NCBI GenBank assembly: GCA_965372355.1
Contig: CBDVBZ010000012.1
Span: 1-41,280 of the forward strand
DNA: 41,280 nt
From: CBDVBZ01 sp965372355
GTDB taxonomy: Bacteria > Krumholzibacteriota > Krumholzibacteriia > WVZY01
Reading direction: 5' to 3'
Shown: positions 8,239-17,273 of the stretch, in pieces
Layout of the letters: each line of letters begins with the position of its first letter
Position numbering within the stretch: position 1 is the first letter of the stretch
Translations under genes and position numbers: made by a program
The notes under the pieces: generated by a model
The model's database searches: none
What the model was told of the DNA's origin: nothing
Seen by the model: only the letters and a program-made list of their open reading frames with translations

Positions 8239-11200
8239 ATGCGGATCGGAGGCCTTCCAGGACAGACTCAATCGGCAATCGATATGAAAACACATCACCG
8301 AGATATGCTGACACTTCTGGAGCCGTTCAAGCAGCAATCGGATTCTCAGAATCCGTTGCCCAAAGAGGCTCGGGCGCTACTCGCGTCTGTCGAGGAGACC
8401 ATCGAGTCCCACGGAACGGACGCGGTGGAGGCGGCGCTCTGGCACGACTATCTGAATGTCACCGGACGTACCTGGTTTCTGACCAGTCTGGGGACGCGAG
8501 AACTACGGTACAAGTGGGCCGATCTGATGTTTCGGATCGTTGATGCGTCCGACTACTCGCTATTGACGATGTTCAAGCAGAGGATCGCGGAACATCCCGA
8601 CAAGACGCTCCTCCAGGATACCGGTCACGACGCGCTGTCGCTTTGGAGTTACAGTCGCGTCTTGAAACACATGAAAGAGATCGCGGCGTCATTCTACTCC
8701 GCCGCCGAGAACCCACGGGTGCTTCTGTATCTCGAGAACTCCGCGGAAGGTGCCTGTGCCGATCTTGCCTGCCTGACGTTCGATATCTTCGACACCCCCG
8801 TGAACGTGCATTTCGATCATGACACAGTTGGGTGGATCGCAAAAACCCTGGGTATCAATATCGTCGTAACCGACACGGAAGACCGGCTGCACCGGCTCGC
8901 CGAGGTGCAAAAGCGAACGGGAATCCCGTTCAAGATATTCGTAACCGATCCCGCCAACAGCGTGTTGAGAGATGAGGATCTCTATCTCGGGGAGGCATGC
9001 TCGCGTTTGTCCGCCAAAGAGGTGGAAGACATCCTCTCGAATCGCCCGCAGCGCGGCCTGCACAGAGTGCTCACGACGATGTTCACTTCGGGTAGTACCG
9101 GTTTGCCAAAGGGTGTTGCGTTTACACAGTACAATCTCGTAACAAAGCGGTTTGCGAGGGCGGCGGCACTCCCGGAGGTCGGTCGTGACGAAGTGCTGCT
9201 GTGTTATCTCCCGCTGTTTCACACGTTCGGCAGATATCTAGAACTGATGGGGATGGTGTACTGGGGTGGGACATATGTGTTTGCCGGAAACCCGTCGAAG
9301 GAGACTTTTCTGAGGCGACTCGGCGAGGTTCAACCGTCGGGTCTGATCGGCATACCGCTTCGCTGGCAACAAGTTCAGGAGCGCTGCCTCGAGGAGATCG
9401 GCGAATCGGTATCACAAGACGAGGAGCGCGAGGTACTGAGAAGCGTTGTCGGTAAGCGGCTGCGCTGGGGTCTGTCGGCGGCAGGATATCTCGACCCAAA
9501 GATGTTCCGGTTCTTTCACCGCAACGGTGTAGATCTCTGCAGCGGATTCGGAATGACGGAAGCGACGGGGGGGATAACGATGACACCTCCCGGAGAATAC
9601 AAAGACGACTCGGTCGGCATTCCGTTGCCCGGAGTACGTACGAGATTCGCCGAGACGGAAGAACTGCAGCTTGCGGGACCGTATACGGCGCGCTATCTCG
9701 AGGAGCTCGAGGGCGACGATCCCACGGAAGCCTCGTTTGATGGGTTGAGGGATGACTACTGGCTGGCCACCGGTGACCTGTTCAGAATCCGGGAAGACGG
9801 ACACTATGAAATCGTCGACAGGATCAAGGACATATACAAGAACAACAGGGGACAGACCGTTGCTCCCCGGCGGGTTGAGCAGAAGTTCGAGAACGTGCCG
9901 GGCATAAACCGTACATTTCTGGTCGGTGACCGGCGCGACTACAACGTCCTCTTGATCGTGCCGGATACGGAAGAGCAGCTTTTGAGCGAAGCCTCGAGCG
10001 AACAGGAACGTCGCCGGTATTTCAAGAACATCGTAACCGCGGCAAACAAGGAACTCGTTCCGTACGAGCGGGTCATCAATATCGCTCTTCTGGATCGCGA
10101 CTTCGACGTGGACAAAGGTGAGTTGACGCCAAAGGGCTCATTTCGAAGAAAGAATATTGGTGAGAACTTCAAGGAACTCATAGACGAGCTGTATACGCAG
10201 GATTACGTCGATGTCGTGTGTGCGGGGTTCATTGTCAACATACCGCGGTGGCTTTTTCGGGATCTTGGGATACTCGAATCCGACATCGTGTGTGGAAAAG
10301 ACGGTCTCTATGACAAGGCACGCGAGCGGACGCTTCCCATCCGACGCAACACCGAGGCCGGCACCGTCCTCGTTGGCAATCTCGAATACAAAATCGAGGG
10401 TAAAGCGATCGACCTGGGACTCTTCGCGCACAACCCGGTGCTGTGGGCGGGCAACCCCGAACTGGTTGCGTTCTGCCCGTGCAAGGAGGGATGGGATTCG
10501 CCGTTGACCGGTGTGAGCGATCTCGTGTTTCTGCCCTACCGCGACCAGAAAGAGGTAAAGATAAGCGAGGATGGGTGGACAGAGGGTGTGAGGAATCAAC
10601 ACCTCATCCGAGCTCACTCTCTTTTTGTGGATACCCTGTATCGATCGGAGAAGAAGTCCGAACTCGCACTCACGCGGCTCGAGGCAATGCTCGAAGACGT
10701 AGATGACAGGCTGGCTTCGCTGGTACGACATCGCCTCGAGGCACTTGCCCGGCACCCGGTCGAGCGAGTTCGGTGCCACGCATACAGCATCATGCTCCTC
10801 AACCGCCCGATGACCGATTATCGAACGGTCTTTCCCGCCTTTATCCAGTCGGGGCTGTCGTTTCTCAACGATGAGTTCATACAAAAGCTCGCCGCGAAGA
10901 AGATCGAGAGGCGGCGTCTCGAGGCCCTCCGGTTGAGAATGCATAACTACCGAACACAGCTCAAATGGCCGGCCACTCCCGTTGTCAGAGACCAGTTCGA
11001 GAAACTCTTTCGTCTGATGGCGAACTTCGTAAAGGCGAACCCGGAGTTCTACTACGGGGTGAGAGCCGAGCTTGCCAGCTGGATCGTTTATCAGACCGAT
11101 CCGGGATTGACGGAGTCGGCGGAGACCATTCTGACGGATCTCGTCGAGTGGTACGAGAAGGACCTCCTGGAGAAGACCGAACGGTATGAAGAGAAAGACT

Positions 11201-12939
11201 GGTTGGAGAGAATGGTCTTCGAGGAGGGCATCACCGAGTACGAGATCGAGCGGTTGAAGGAAGCGTTTGTCAGGACGACGTTTCTGCACCAATCGATCAT
11301 GCTCGCGTTCGATGTCGAGTCCTTCGATCTCAAGAACGTTCCTGTCGGCGGCATCTGGTTCTCGCGTGTCATATCGAGGCGGGGGCACAACCGCTACCGG
11401 GTGAGCGTCAACACGATCGGGGGCAATCACTACGAGCTGATGGTGACGGTTCGCGAGGACTACAGCGAGCGGCGCGTGATGGAAGTCCTGTATTGGATCG
11501 TGGCCATATCCGATCATCCGTACGGGCACGCCACGCTCCCGCGGCTGGGATGCTGCCGTCCGGAACTCGGGGTCCTGTCCGTCGTGTTTGTCAATGATCT
11601 GACCGTATGGGAGCGCATCCGGGAATACCACGCGACGCGATCGAGGGCCTTTGTGAGCCCGCGCCGCAACTTTCTCCGCAAGCTCTTTACTCGGGCCATG
11701 GCGGGGTATATCGCTGGCTGTCATAACAGCGGTTTCCAGATCGTGCCCGGCTACGTGTCGCCAAACTACATCGTGGTGCCGGAGCCGGACTTCAGGACCC
11801 GGGTGACCATCCTGTCGATCGGCGGATTCAAGGCATTCGACAACACGCTGGCGATTGTCCGCCCGTTGATCAAGAATTTCTACGAACAGACGGCGATGCA
11901 CTATCCGTGGGCGGGAGACACCCTCGACTTCAGATGGATATTCGATGCGTGCGTCGAAGCGCTTGGCGCAGACCGGGGAAGGGAGTTTCTCGATCGCATG
12001 CGCGGGGATCTGGCCGCGTTCGCTCAGACAAATAAGGAAGTCACGATCCGGGAGCTTCTCGGTGACTATCTCAAGAAGCTCAATGTGGACCACTACGTGC
12101 ACCTGCCGGTAAGAAACGCAATCGAGAGATACGAGGAATGGGCCGACGTCAACAAGGATGCGAGACCGGAGGCGAAAGAAGGGCTGATCGGCAGGCTGTA
12201 CCAGTTGTATCGGATCGCCAGATTCGGGGAAGCGGCCCGCTATTATTTGTATCGTCATACATACTTCTCGGACGCGGCGCGCGAGGTGAAGGATGCGTTC
12301 GACTATCTTCTGCACTTCCTGTACAACAATCCGGGGGTTCCAGCCATTTCGGTGCCTGAGCTGTCCGAGCTGCAGCACACGCTGAAGGAGCGCGAGGACA
12401 GACATGTGTTTGGCAGACTTGTGTTTCCAAGAGCGCAGGATGTGCCCGATGTAGAGGTTCTGGCGGTCGGCGAGCGTGAGACAAAGCACGTGGTTGTGAA
12501 ATCCCATATCTCAGCCAAGGATCAGACGAAGTACTCTGTGAGGGAGGCCACCGAGCCGTCGGAGATCGGCCAGCTATACCGGGTGTTTCTTCGGCAGCGC
12601 TACCCGAAGACGATTTCCGAACACGACAAATTCTTTATAGTGGTCGACTCGTACGATCGGCTTGTCGGCGGCGTGTGTTATGACGTGCAGAGCGAGGACG
12701 TCATTCATCTCGATGGTATCGTCATCGCGCGCCAGGCGCAGAACAAAGGTCTGGGTAGTGCGCTTCTGGAGGACTTTTGTATGAGAATGGCCAATCAAGG
12801 GTTCAAGATCGTAAAAACGTATTTCTATGGAAGAGATTTCTACCTCAAACGGGCATTCCAGGTCGACAAGCGCTGGGATGGGCTGGTCAGGTTCCTTGGT
12901 AGCGCAAGCGATTCGGATGAGATGGAAGAAGAAGACTAA
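8239..12939 (+). CDS. AMP-binding (acyl-CoA synthetase-like) - unknown - GNAT fusion, ~1,566 aa
   Basis: This giant cytoplasmic protein has three parts. Residues ~100-640 are an adenylate-forming (ANL) domain with TSGSTGLPKG (near 281), GFGMTEATGG (near 436), WLATGD (near 508), the hinge DRIKDIYKNNRGQ and the C-terminal lysine region TPKGSFRRK; it resembles long-chain acyl-CoA synthetases. Residues ~650-1430 match no family I recognise and include helical stretches. The last ~120 residues are a GNAT acetyltransferase domain with acyl-CoA loop QNKGLGS. The logical reading is acyl activation coupled to acyl transfer or self-regulation by lysine acylation (inference). The start is uncertain: 8239 has a weak AGG and abuts the hairpin; ATG 8284 is an alternative with no ribosome site. 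The TatD-like gene follows 25 bases later. Confidence 0.85.
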   Translation: MRIGGLPGQTQSAIDMKTHHRDMLTLLEPFKQQSDSQNPLPKEARALLASVEETIESHGTDAVEAALWHDYLNVTGRTWFLTSLGTRELRYKWADLMFRIVDASDYSLLTMFKQRIAEHPDKTLLQDTGHDALSLWSYSRVLKHMKEIAASFYSAAENPRVLLYLENSAEGACADLACLTFDIFDTPVNVHFDHDTVGWIAKTLGINIVVTDTEDRLHRLAEVQKRTGIPFKIFVTDPANSVLRDEDLYLGEACSRLSAKEVEDILSNRPQRGLHRVLTTMFTSGSTGLPKGVAFTQYNLVTKRFARAAALPEVGRDEVLLCYLPLFHTFGRYLELMGMVYWGGTYVFAGNPSKETFLRRLGEVQPSGLIGIPLRWQQVQERCLEEIGESVSQDEEREVLRSVVGKRLRWGLSAAGYLDPKMFRFFHRNGVDLCSGFGMTEATGGITMTPPGEYKDDSVGIPLPGVRTRFAETEELQLAGPYTARYLEELEGDDPTEASFDGLRDDYWLATGDLFRIREDGHYEIVDRIKDIYKNNRGQTVAPRRVEQKFENVPGINRTFLVGDRRDYNVLLIVPDTEEQLLSEASSEQERRRYFKNIVTAANKELVPYERVINIALLDRDFDVDKGELTPKGSFRRKNIGENFKELIDELYTQDYVDVVCAGFIVNIPRWLFRDLGILESDIVCGKDGLYDKARERTLPIRRNTEAGTVLVGNLEYKIEGKAIDLGLFAHNPVLWAGNPELVAFCPCKEGWDSPLTGVSDLVFLPYRDQKEVKISEDGWTEGVRNQHLIRAHSLFVDTLYRSEKKSELALTRLEAMLEDVDDRLASLVRHRLEALARHPVERVRCHAYSIMLLNRPMTDYRTVFPAFIQSGLSFLNDEFIQKLAAKKIERRRLEALRLRMHNYRTQLKWPATPVVRDQFEKLFRLMANFVKANPEFYYGVRAELASWIVYQTDPGLTESAETILTDLVEWYEKDLLEKTERYEEKDWLERMVFEEGITEYEIERLKEAFVRTTFLHQSIMLAFDVESFDLKNVPVGGIWFSRVISRRGHNRYRVSVNTIGGNHYELMVTVREDYSERRVMEVLYWIVAISDHPYGHATLPRLGCCRPELGVLSVVFVNDLTVWERIREYHATRSRAFVSPRRNFLRKLFTRAMAGYIAGCHNSGFQIVPGYVSPNYIVVPEPDFRTRVTILSIGGFKAFDNTLAIVRPLIKNFYEQTAMHYPWAGDTLDFRWIFDACVEALGADRGREFLDRMRGDLAAFAQTNKEVTIRELLGDYLKKLNVDHYVHLPVRNAIERYEEWADVNKDARPEAKEGLIGRLYQLYRIARFGEAARYYLYRHTYFSDAAREVKDAFDYLLHFLYNNPGVPAISVPELSELQHTLKEREDRHVFGRLVFPRAQDVPDVEVLAVGERETKHVVVKSHISAKDQTKYSVREATEPSEIGQLYRVFLRQRYPKTISEHDKFFIVVDSYDRLVGGVCYDVQSEDVIHLDGIVIARQAQNKGLGSALLEDFCMRMANQGFKIVKTYFYGRDFYLKRAFQVDKRWDGLVRFLGSASDSDEMEEED

Positions 12940-12964
12940 CGTCCCCGCGTTTGAGAAACCGTTC

Positions 12965-13837
12965 ATGAGACTGATCGATACACACTGCCACCTCCACATG
13001 GATCCACTGGCGCGGGATGTCGAGGGCGTGCTGGCGCGGGCCGCAGAGGCCGGTGTCGGCGACATCGTCGTACCCGCCTTCGATCTGGAGTCATGGGGTG
13101 TGGTTCGCGAACTCGGCACCCGGGCGGGGGTCCACTACGCCATCGGACTCCATCCGTGGCTTGCCAACCAGGTGACGGCGGCGGACACAGCGACCGTTGT
13201 GAGCACGCGGGGTATCAATCCGGGGATGTTCTATCGCGTGCGGCCCAACCCCTTCAGCCCGACGAAGACCTTCGAGCCCCTGACGCTGACCGAATTCCGG
13301 GACCGCCTCGCCGCGGCCCTCGCCGAGTCGAAGGCGGTGGCCATTGGTGAGATCGGCCTTGATTTCACGATCGAAAAGCCCGCGGCCGCAGGCCAGCTTG
13401 CCGTCCTGGCATGCCAGCTGGAGCTCGCCGCGGACCTGGACCTGCCGGTTATTCTTCACTGCCGTAACGGATGGGAGATGCTTTTCGCTGCGCTGCAGCC
13501 CTTCGCGGGCAAGATCAGAGGTGTGCTGCACGCCTACATTCGCCACCCGGAGCTCGCGGGTCCGCTGTTGAAGGTTGGGTTCTACGTTAGCTTCGGTGGG
13601 GGGCTCACACAGCCAAGGGCGAAGCGCGCCCGTCGCAGTGCCGAGGCGTTGCCGCTGGACCGGATTCTGCTCGAGACCAACGCGCCGTTGACCGGTCTGG
13701 ACGGAATCGATCCCGAACAGACCGAACCGAGGGATGTCCGGTATGTCGCGGAGACCCTGGCCGGGATCCGCAATACGACTGTCGATGAAGTCGCCGAGGC
13801 CTCTACGAACAACGCCCGCGAGTTCTTCGGACTTTGA
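12965..13837 (+). CDS. TatD-family metal-dependent hydrolase
   Basis: This 290-residue protein belongs to the TatD family of metal-dependent hydrolases (nuclease, D-aminoacyl-tRNA or quality-control roles are proposed for members). The HxH opening is at DTHCHLHMD, the bridging glutamate in AIGEIGLDF, and later histidines in ILHCRNGWE and GVLHAY. The usual metal-binding aspartate of the ETDAP motif is asparagine here (LLETNAPLTG, codon AAC near 13680). There is an insertion of some 25 residues before the AIGEIG motif. I chose the ATG just before the HxH strand; the frame is open further upstream but overlaps the preceding gene. The gap to the AMP-binding fusion is 25 bases, so co-transcription is likely. 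Activity may be changed by the Asn. Confidence 0.85.
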   Translation: MRLIDTHCHLHMDPLARDVEGVLARAAEAGVGDIVVPAFDLESWGVVRELGTRAGVHYAIGLHPWLANQVTAADTATVVSTRGINPGMFYRVRPNPFSPTKTFEPLTLTEFRDRLAAALAESKAVAIGEIGLDFTIEKPAAAGQLAVLACQLELAADLDLPVILHCRNGWEMLFAALQPFAGKIRGVLHAYIRHPELAGPLLKVGFYVSFGGGLTQPRAKRARRSAEALPLDRILLETNAPLTGLDGIDPEQTEPRDVRYVAETLAGIRNTTVDEVAEASTNNAREFFGL

Positions 13838-13854
13838 TCGAGGGCCTCAACCCG

Positions 13855-15510
13855 TCAAGGCTGTTGGTTCAGGTCGAGCTTCCAGTAGACACGGATTCTC
13901 TGGTTGCCGCTCTCGAACACCTCTTCGAAGAAGCAAACGTTCGGATCTGGATCGCAGTCACCCGAACCCGGGTTGAAGGCGGGGTATTCCATCACCCATT
14001 CCTTGTCGCCCATGTTGTCGTTGGCGCTCACGTCGTCGTCCTCGACGATCTTGATACGCAGCGTGACCTTGGCGCCGGCCTGACTCGGCATGGGATTGTG
14101 CCAGCTGGCACTAGTGAGGTTGCGGAACTCACCCGGATCAAAATCGCCAAACGTCCCGTTATCGTGCTTCTCGATTCGATCCAGACCAGGGATGTCGATG
14201 TATACCCACGCATCCCACCACCCTTCGAGTGCGGGCCACGCTCCACCCTCGCTCCCCTCGCACTTCATTTTATAGAAAGAGACATAGAGCGGCTGATCGG
14301 CCCACGCGCATGTCCTCCGCGTGAAATCGGTCGTGTACTGGAAGCGGGCGATCGTGTTGTCCTTCAGGTGGGCGACCGTGTACGAGATCGGTACCCCTCG
14401 CGTGGACGGCCCGAGCTCGATACCGGAGGTGATCCAGTTGAGCAACCCGGTGATGGGATCCGCCAGATTCTCGACGGCCTGGGTACCGTCGCCGCCCAGA
14501 ATGAGCAGCTTCATCGTCGACTCCTGGAGAATCTGCTCGTGCTCCGCGGAGACATCGATCGTCCCGTCGACAAAGATACTGTTAAAAGCGGCACTGAGGG
14601 CCGCCGTCATCTTGCTTGAACTCTCGCTGGAGGTCATGGAGAGGATCCCCAGGCGGCCGTACGTTACCGATTGCACATAACACATGGGGTTGCCGGGTCC
14701 CGTGTAGTTGCTCAGGGCGGACGGCTTGACCGAGCTGTCGAAGAACGCCGTCGGTGAAGCCGGCGGGACGACGGTCGCCGTGTAGTATTTCTGCGTGAAC
14801 TTCAAGAGCAGCATGTGCTCGACGCTCGACCAGCTGTACCCGAACTGCGACTGCATGTCTCCGCCGGACCAGTCCACCGAGATGCCAATAGCGAGGAGTC
14901 CCTGTTCGAACGAGTGTGTTTCTTTGTGCGTGAAGGTGAACTCGGCGTCCTTTTGGAGACCCCGTGTCAGAAACGTATCGACGATCCCATCGAGCGCGCC
15001 CCTCACGGTGAATTGGTTTGGCTGCGTGATAACGGCCGAGCGCTCATCCGGAGCGAGACCCGGCAGGTCGATCCCCACGGTGCACGACGACCGGACGGCG
15101 GATACGGGAACGAGTAACCCGTCGTTGACGTATTCGCCCTGCACGATGGATCCGGGCCACAGGCCCACGGCTGTGGGCGCGAAGGCCACGACCTCATCCA
15201 TGTTCCGGCCCATTTCGAACTTCTCGACCGTGCACACCTGGACGCCGCCGGTCCCACTGATCGTGCTATCTCCCGGAGCGCCGACAGGCCGGTCGAAGGC
15301 CGGCGCGGGAGACGGATACGGGCTGATACCATTGATGAATTCGAGGAGGCTTAGCTCGTTGGCGCCGACGGGATCGGAGTCCTCGCTGCACCCCGCGAGC
15401 CCTGCGGCCACCCACACGACAACACAACCTATTATCAATAAACTGGTTAGGCGGCGCGAATGCTCTGAAACGCCTCGTAATCGCCCCTCGTTTTCTGTGC
15501 GCCTTACCAT
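13855..15510 (-). CDS. Cholesterol-dependent-cytolysin family lipoprotein
   Basis: A 551-residue exported protein with a signal peptide ending in lipobox LAGC (Cys41). The body matches thiol-activated cytolysins such as perfringolysin in order: IDLPGL; ITQPNQFTVRGALDGIVD; LLKFTQKYYTATVVPPASP with FFDSSV; YVQSVTYGRLGILSM followed by ESSSKMTAAL; LILGGDGTQ; and PISYTVAHLKDNTIA. These are domains 1-3, which build the beta-barrel pore. The last ~160 residues do not resemble domain 4: the undecapeptide ECTGLAWEWWR is absent, and an unrelated Trp- and Asp-rich segment with several cysteines takes its place. A lipid anchor and a different targeting domain suggest a Gram-negative CDC-like protein. GGGAGG lies 8 bases before the ATG. 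Pore formation is inference. Confidence 0.85.
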   Translation of the reverse strand: MVRRTENEGRLRGVSEHSRRLTSLLIIGCVVVWVAAGLAGCSEDSDPVGANELSLLEFINGISPYPSPAPAFDRPVGAPGDSTISGTGGVQVCTVEKFEMGRNMDEVVAFAPTAVGLWPGSIVQGEYVNDGLLVPVSAVRSSCTVGIDLPGLAPDERSAVITQPNQFTVRGALDGIVDTFLTRGLQKDAEFTFTHKETHSFEQGLLAIGISVDWSGGDMQSQFGYSWSSVEHMLLLKFTQKYYTATVVPPASPTAFFDSSVKPSALSNYTGPGNPMCYVQSVTYGRLGILSMTSSESSSKMTAALSAAFNSIFVDGTIDVSAEHEQILQESTMKLLILGGDGTQAVENLADPITGLLNWITSGIELGPSTRGVPISYTVAHLKDNTIARFQYTTDFTRRTCAWADQPLYVSFYKMKCEGSEGGAWPALEGWWDAWVYIDIPGLDRIEKHDNGTFGDFDPGEFRNLTSASWHNPMPSQAGAKVTLRIKIVEDDDVSANDNMGDKEWVMEYPAFNPGSGDCDPDPNVCFFEEVFESGNQRIRVYWKLDLNQQP

Positions 15511-15605
15511 GGTGGGTACCTCCCGTGTGGTTGAGCCGTGGGGACCGCGATGAAACCACGAACTTATTTGCTCGTATAAGTTTACACCAAAATGTCAGAT
15601 CCCAC

Positions 15606-15625
15606 AATGATGCAATTGCATCATT
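15606..15625. promoter_or_regulatory. Perfect 20-bp palindrome between cytolysin and PQQ-propeller genes
   Basis: The sequence AATGATGCAATTGCATCATT is self-complementary over all 20 bases and sits in an AT-rich divergent spacer, 96 bases before the cytolysin-family start and 57 before the PQQ gene. It has the look of a dimeric regulator site. A T-run (15624-15629) follows on the plus strand, so a short hairpin is an alternative. A CTGACA lies immediately on the cytolysin side (15598-15593), possibly a -35. Confidence 0.55.
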
Positions 15626-15681
15626 TTTTGGATGACCTCGTGTTACGACGCAGCAGCCGGTGTTAAAACCGGTAACGGTCA

Positions 15682-16680
15682 ATGGGTACGACGTCTATCA
15701 TAACGGGGTGTCGAACGCCGTGGAGGGGTGTTGCGGTCGGAAAAAGCGGTTTTCTTACTCTGACGGAGGTCACATCGCCGCCGTTGATCCACGATGGCGT
15801 CGTGTATTTCGGTGACTGGGAGGATCATTTCTACGCCGTCGATGCCGAGACCGGAGCACTCCGCTGGCAGCGCGCCGGCGTGGAAGCGGCTGCCGGTCCG
15901 CCGACGATTTATAGGGGCGTCGCCTACTGGGGCGCGCGCGAGGGAACCTTCTATGCGCTCGATGCCAAAACGGGCGAAGAACTGTGGGCGGTCAAAACCG
16001 ACGGTGGAGTGTGTTTTCCCCCGCTCATACAGGAGGGTCTTGCGTATTTTACCAGCCACGACAAGCATTTCTATGTGGTGGACGTGGAAACGGGGAAGCT
16101 GGTCAATAAGCTCGCCGCGGAGACGGGGAGCTGCGCCAGTCCGTCGGTATACAAAGACCTGATCCTGATCTCCGACTGGAACGGAACGATATTCGCGTAC
16201 GAAAAGAAACTGGCGAAAGAGCGCTGGCGCTTCAAGGCGAAAGAGAAGGTGTACCACGCGCCATCCATATACGAGGGCATGGCCTTTATCGGGAGCTACG
16301 ATCACCACGTATACGCCCTCGATGCGTCGACAGGCAAAGAGGTATGGCGGTTCGATATGGGTGATAAGGTAAGCCTGGATCCGGCCGTACACGACGGCGT
16401 CGTGTATTCCAATACACAACAGAGCCACCTCTACGCCCTCGATGCGAAGACGGGTGAGGTCATCTGGGATTTTCCGCGCACCGGTAAGGTGTATTCCAAA
16501 CCTGCGATCGCGGGGGACGTTCTGTACTTCGGAAGCGGGGACCGGCATCTGTACGCCCTGGATCCGGCGAATGGCGAGGTGAAGTGGAAGTTCGAGGCGC
16601 AGGACATGGTGTGCAACCCGGTCGTCAATAACGGCTGCGTCTACTTCGGTAGCGGCAAGGCGTTGTACGCGATCCATTAG
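15682..16680 (+). CDS. PQQ-type beta-propeller repeat protein, N-terminus possibly lost
   Basis: A 332-residue protein of repeated PQQ-like blades, each of the form LYALDAKTGEVIWDF, with xVxSPPLIHDGVVYFG strands between. Such propellers occur in BamB-like scaffolds and in quinoprotein-like domains; no quinone-binding or enzyme motif is seen. Unlike its paralogue at 27937-29031 it has no signal peptide, and the first ~30 residues do not resemble a blade. No ribosome site precedes the ATG. Another frame just upstream (~15690-15716) encodes GYDVYHNGVSNAVEG, which resembles the family's leader region, so the true N-terminus may have been broken by frameshift. An intact cytoplasmic protein is the alternative. 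Confidence 0.75.
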   Translation: MGTTSIITGCRTPWRGVAVGKSGFLTLTEVTSPPLIHDGVVYFGDWEDHFYAVDAETGALRWQRAGVEAAAGPPTIYRGVAYWGAREGTFYALDAKTGEELWAVKTDGGVCFPPLIQEGLAYFTSHDKHFYVVDVETGKLVNKLAAETGSCASPSVYKDLILISDWNGTIFAYEKKLAKERWRFKAKEKVYHAPSIYEGMAFIGSYDHHVYALDASTGKEVWRFDMGDKVSLDPAVHDGVVYSNTQQSHLYALDAKTGEVIWDFPRTGKVYSKPAIAGDVLYFGSGDRHLYALDPANGEVKWKFEAQDMVCNPVVNNGCVYFGSGKALYAIH

Positions 16681-16733
16681 CTTTCGTTCGGTTCAGCTCT
16701 GGAGCGGAGAGAGACCTCACGCGTGGCGGATGT

Positions 16734-17177
16734 TTAGCGGCCAATGATGCGTTTGAGCTTGCCGATCACGTGGGAGCTCAGCATGCGGTCGGCCGCCGCC
16801 AGAATCCGTTTGACGACGTCGAGGATATCGGTATCGCCGGCCCAGTGGCGGCGCAGGATCTCCGGGTCGGTGTGGTTGATCATCCCGTGGAGGACGTAGG
16901 CGGCCAGCGCAATGTCATCGAGATAACCGAGGGGGCCGACCAGCGCCTCCGGGACGAGGTCGATCGGTGAAATGAAGTAAGCGATCGCACCGGCGAGTTT
17001 GGCTTTGTCGCCCGTCGCGACGTCGGGGTCGCCGGAGAGCTTGCACAGCAGATGGAAGAGGTCGGGCGCGAAGAGCAGGTACTCTGCCCACTGGTTGCTG
17101 CGGCCGTCATCGCTTTTGATCCACTCCCGAATCTGTCCGCGCATGCGCTGGTAGTAGTCTTCGTGGTTTTCAGACAT
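16734..17177 (-). CDS. YkvA/DUF1232-family protein
   Basis: A 147-residue protein with the DUF1232 core YFISPIDLVPEALVGPLGYLDDI around residues 70-95, followed by a hydrophobic alanine-rich helix. Family members are small membrane-associated proteins of unknown function. The longer frame to 17231 is open, but the ATG at 17177 precedes the first conserved-looking helix and sits behind a TATAAT, so I chose it. It is third in a row of minus-strand genes, 96 bases after the thioesterase. No function can be deduced. Confidence 0.8.
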   Translation of the reverse strand: MSENHEDYYQRMRGQIREWIKSDDGRSNQWAEYLLFAPDLFHLLCKLSGDPDVATGDKAKLAGAIAYFISPIDLVPEALVGPLGYLDDIALAAYVLHGMINHTDPEILRRHWAGDTDILDVVKRILAAADRMLSSHVIGKLKRIIGR

Positions 17178-17183
17178 GCCTGC

Positions 17184-17189
17184 ATTATA
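17184..17189 (-). promoter_or_regulatory. TATAAT directly before the YkvA-like ATG
   Basis: A perfect -10 hexamer lies 6 bases before the ATG at 17177, the spacing expected for a leaderless transcript. The -35 position (TCACAT) is poor and there is no Shine-Dalgarno sequence. Chance occurrence is possible, and the upstream ATG at 17231 is an alternative start. Confidence 0.25.
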
Positions 17190-17273
17190 GCCCACCAGGC
17201 GCGATGATGTGACCGAATCCTGTAATTCCATTTGGTTTAGTCGCCAGGCCGTCCACGGAGTGATGAATCGGCA

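Noticed and set aside
10138..12507. Long antisense reading frame (789 codons) opposite the AMP-binding/GNAT gene
   Set aside because: It mirrors the codon pattern of a recognised plus-strand gene, has no family motif and no ribosome site; a GC-rich shadow.
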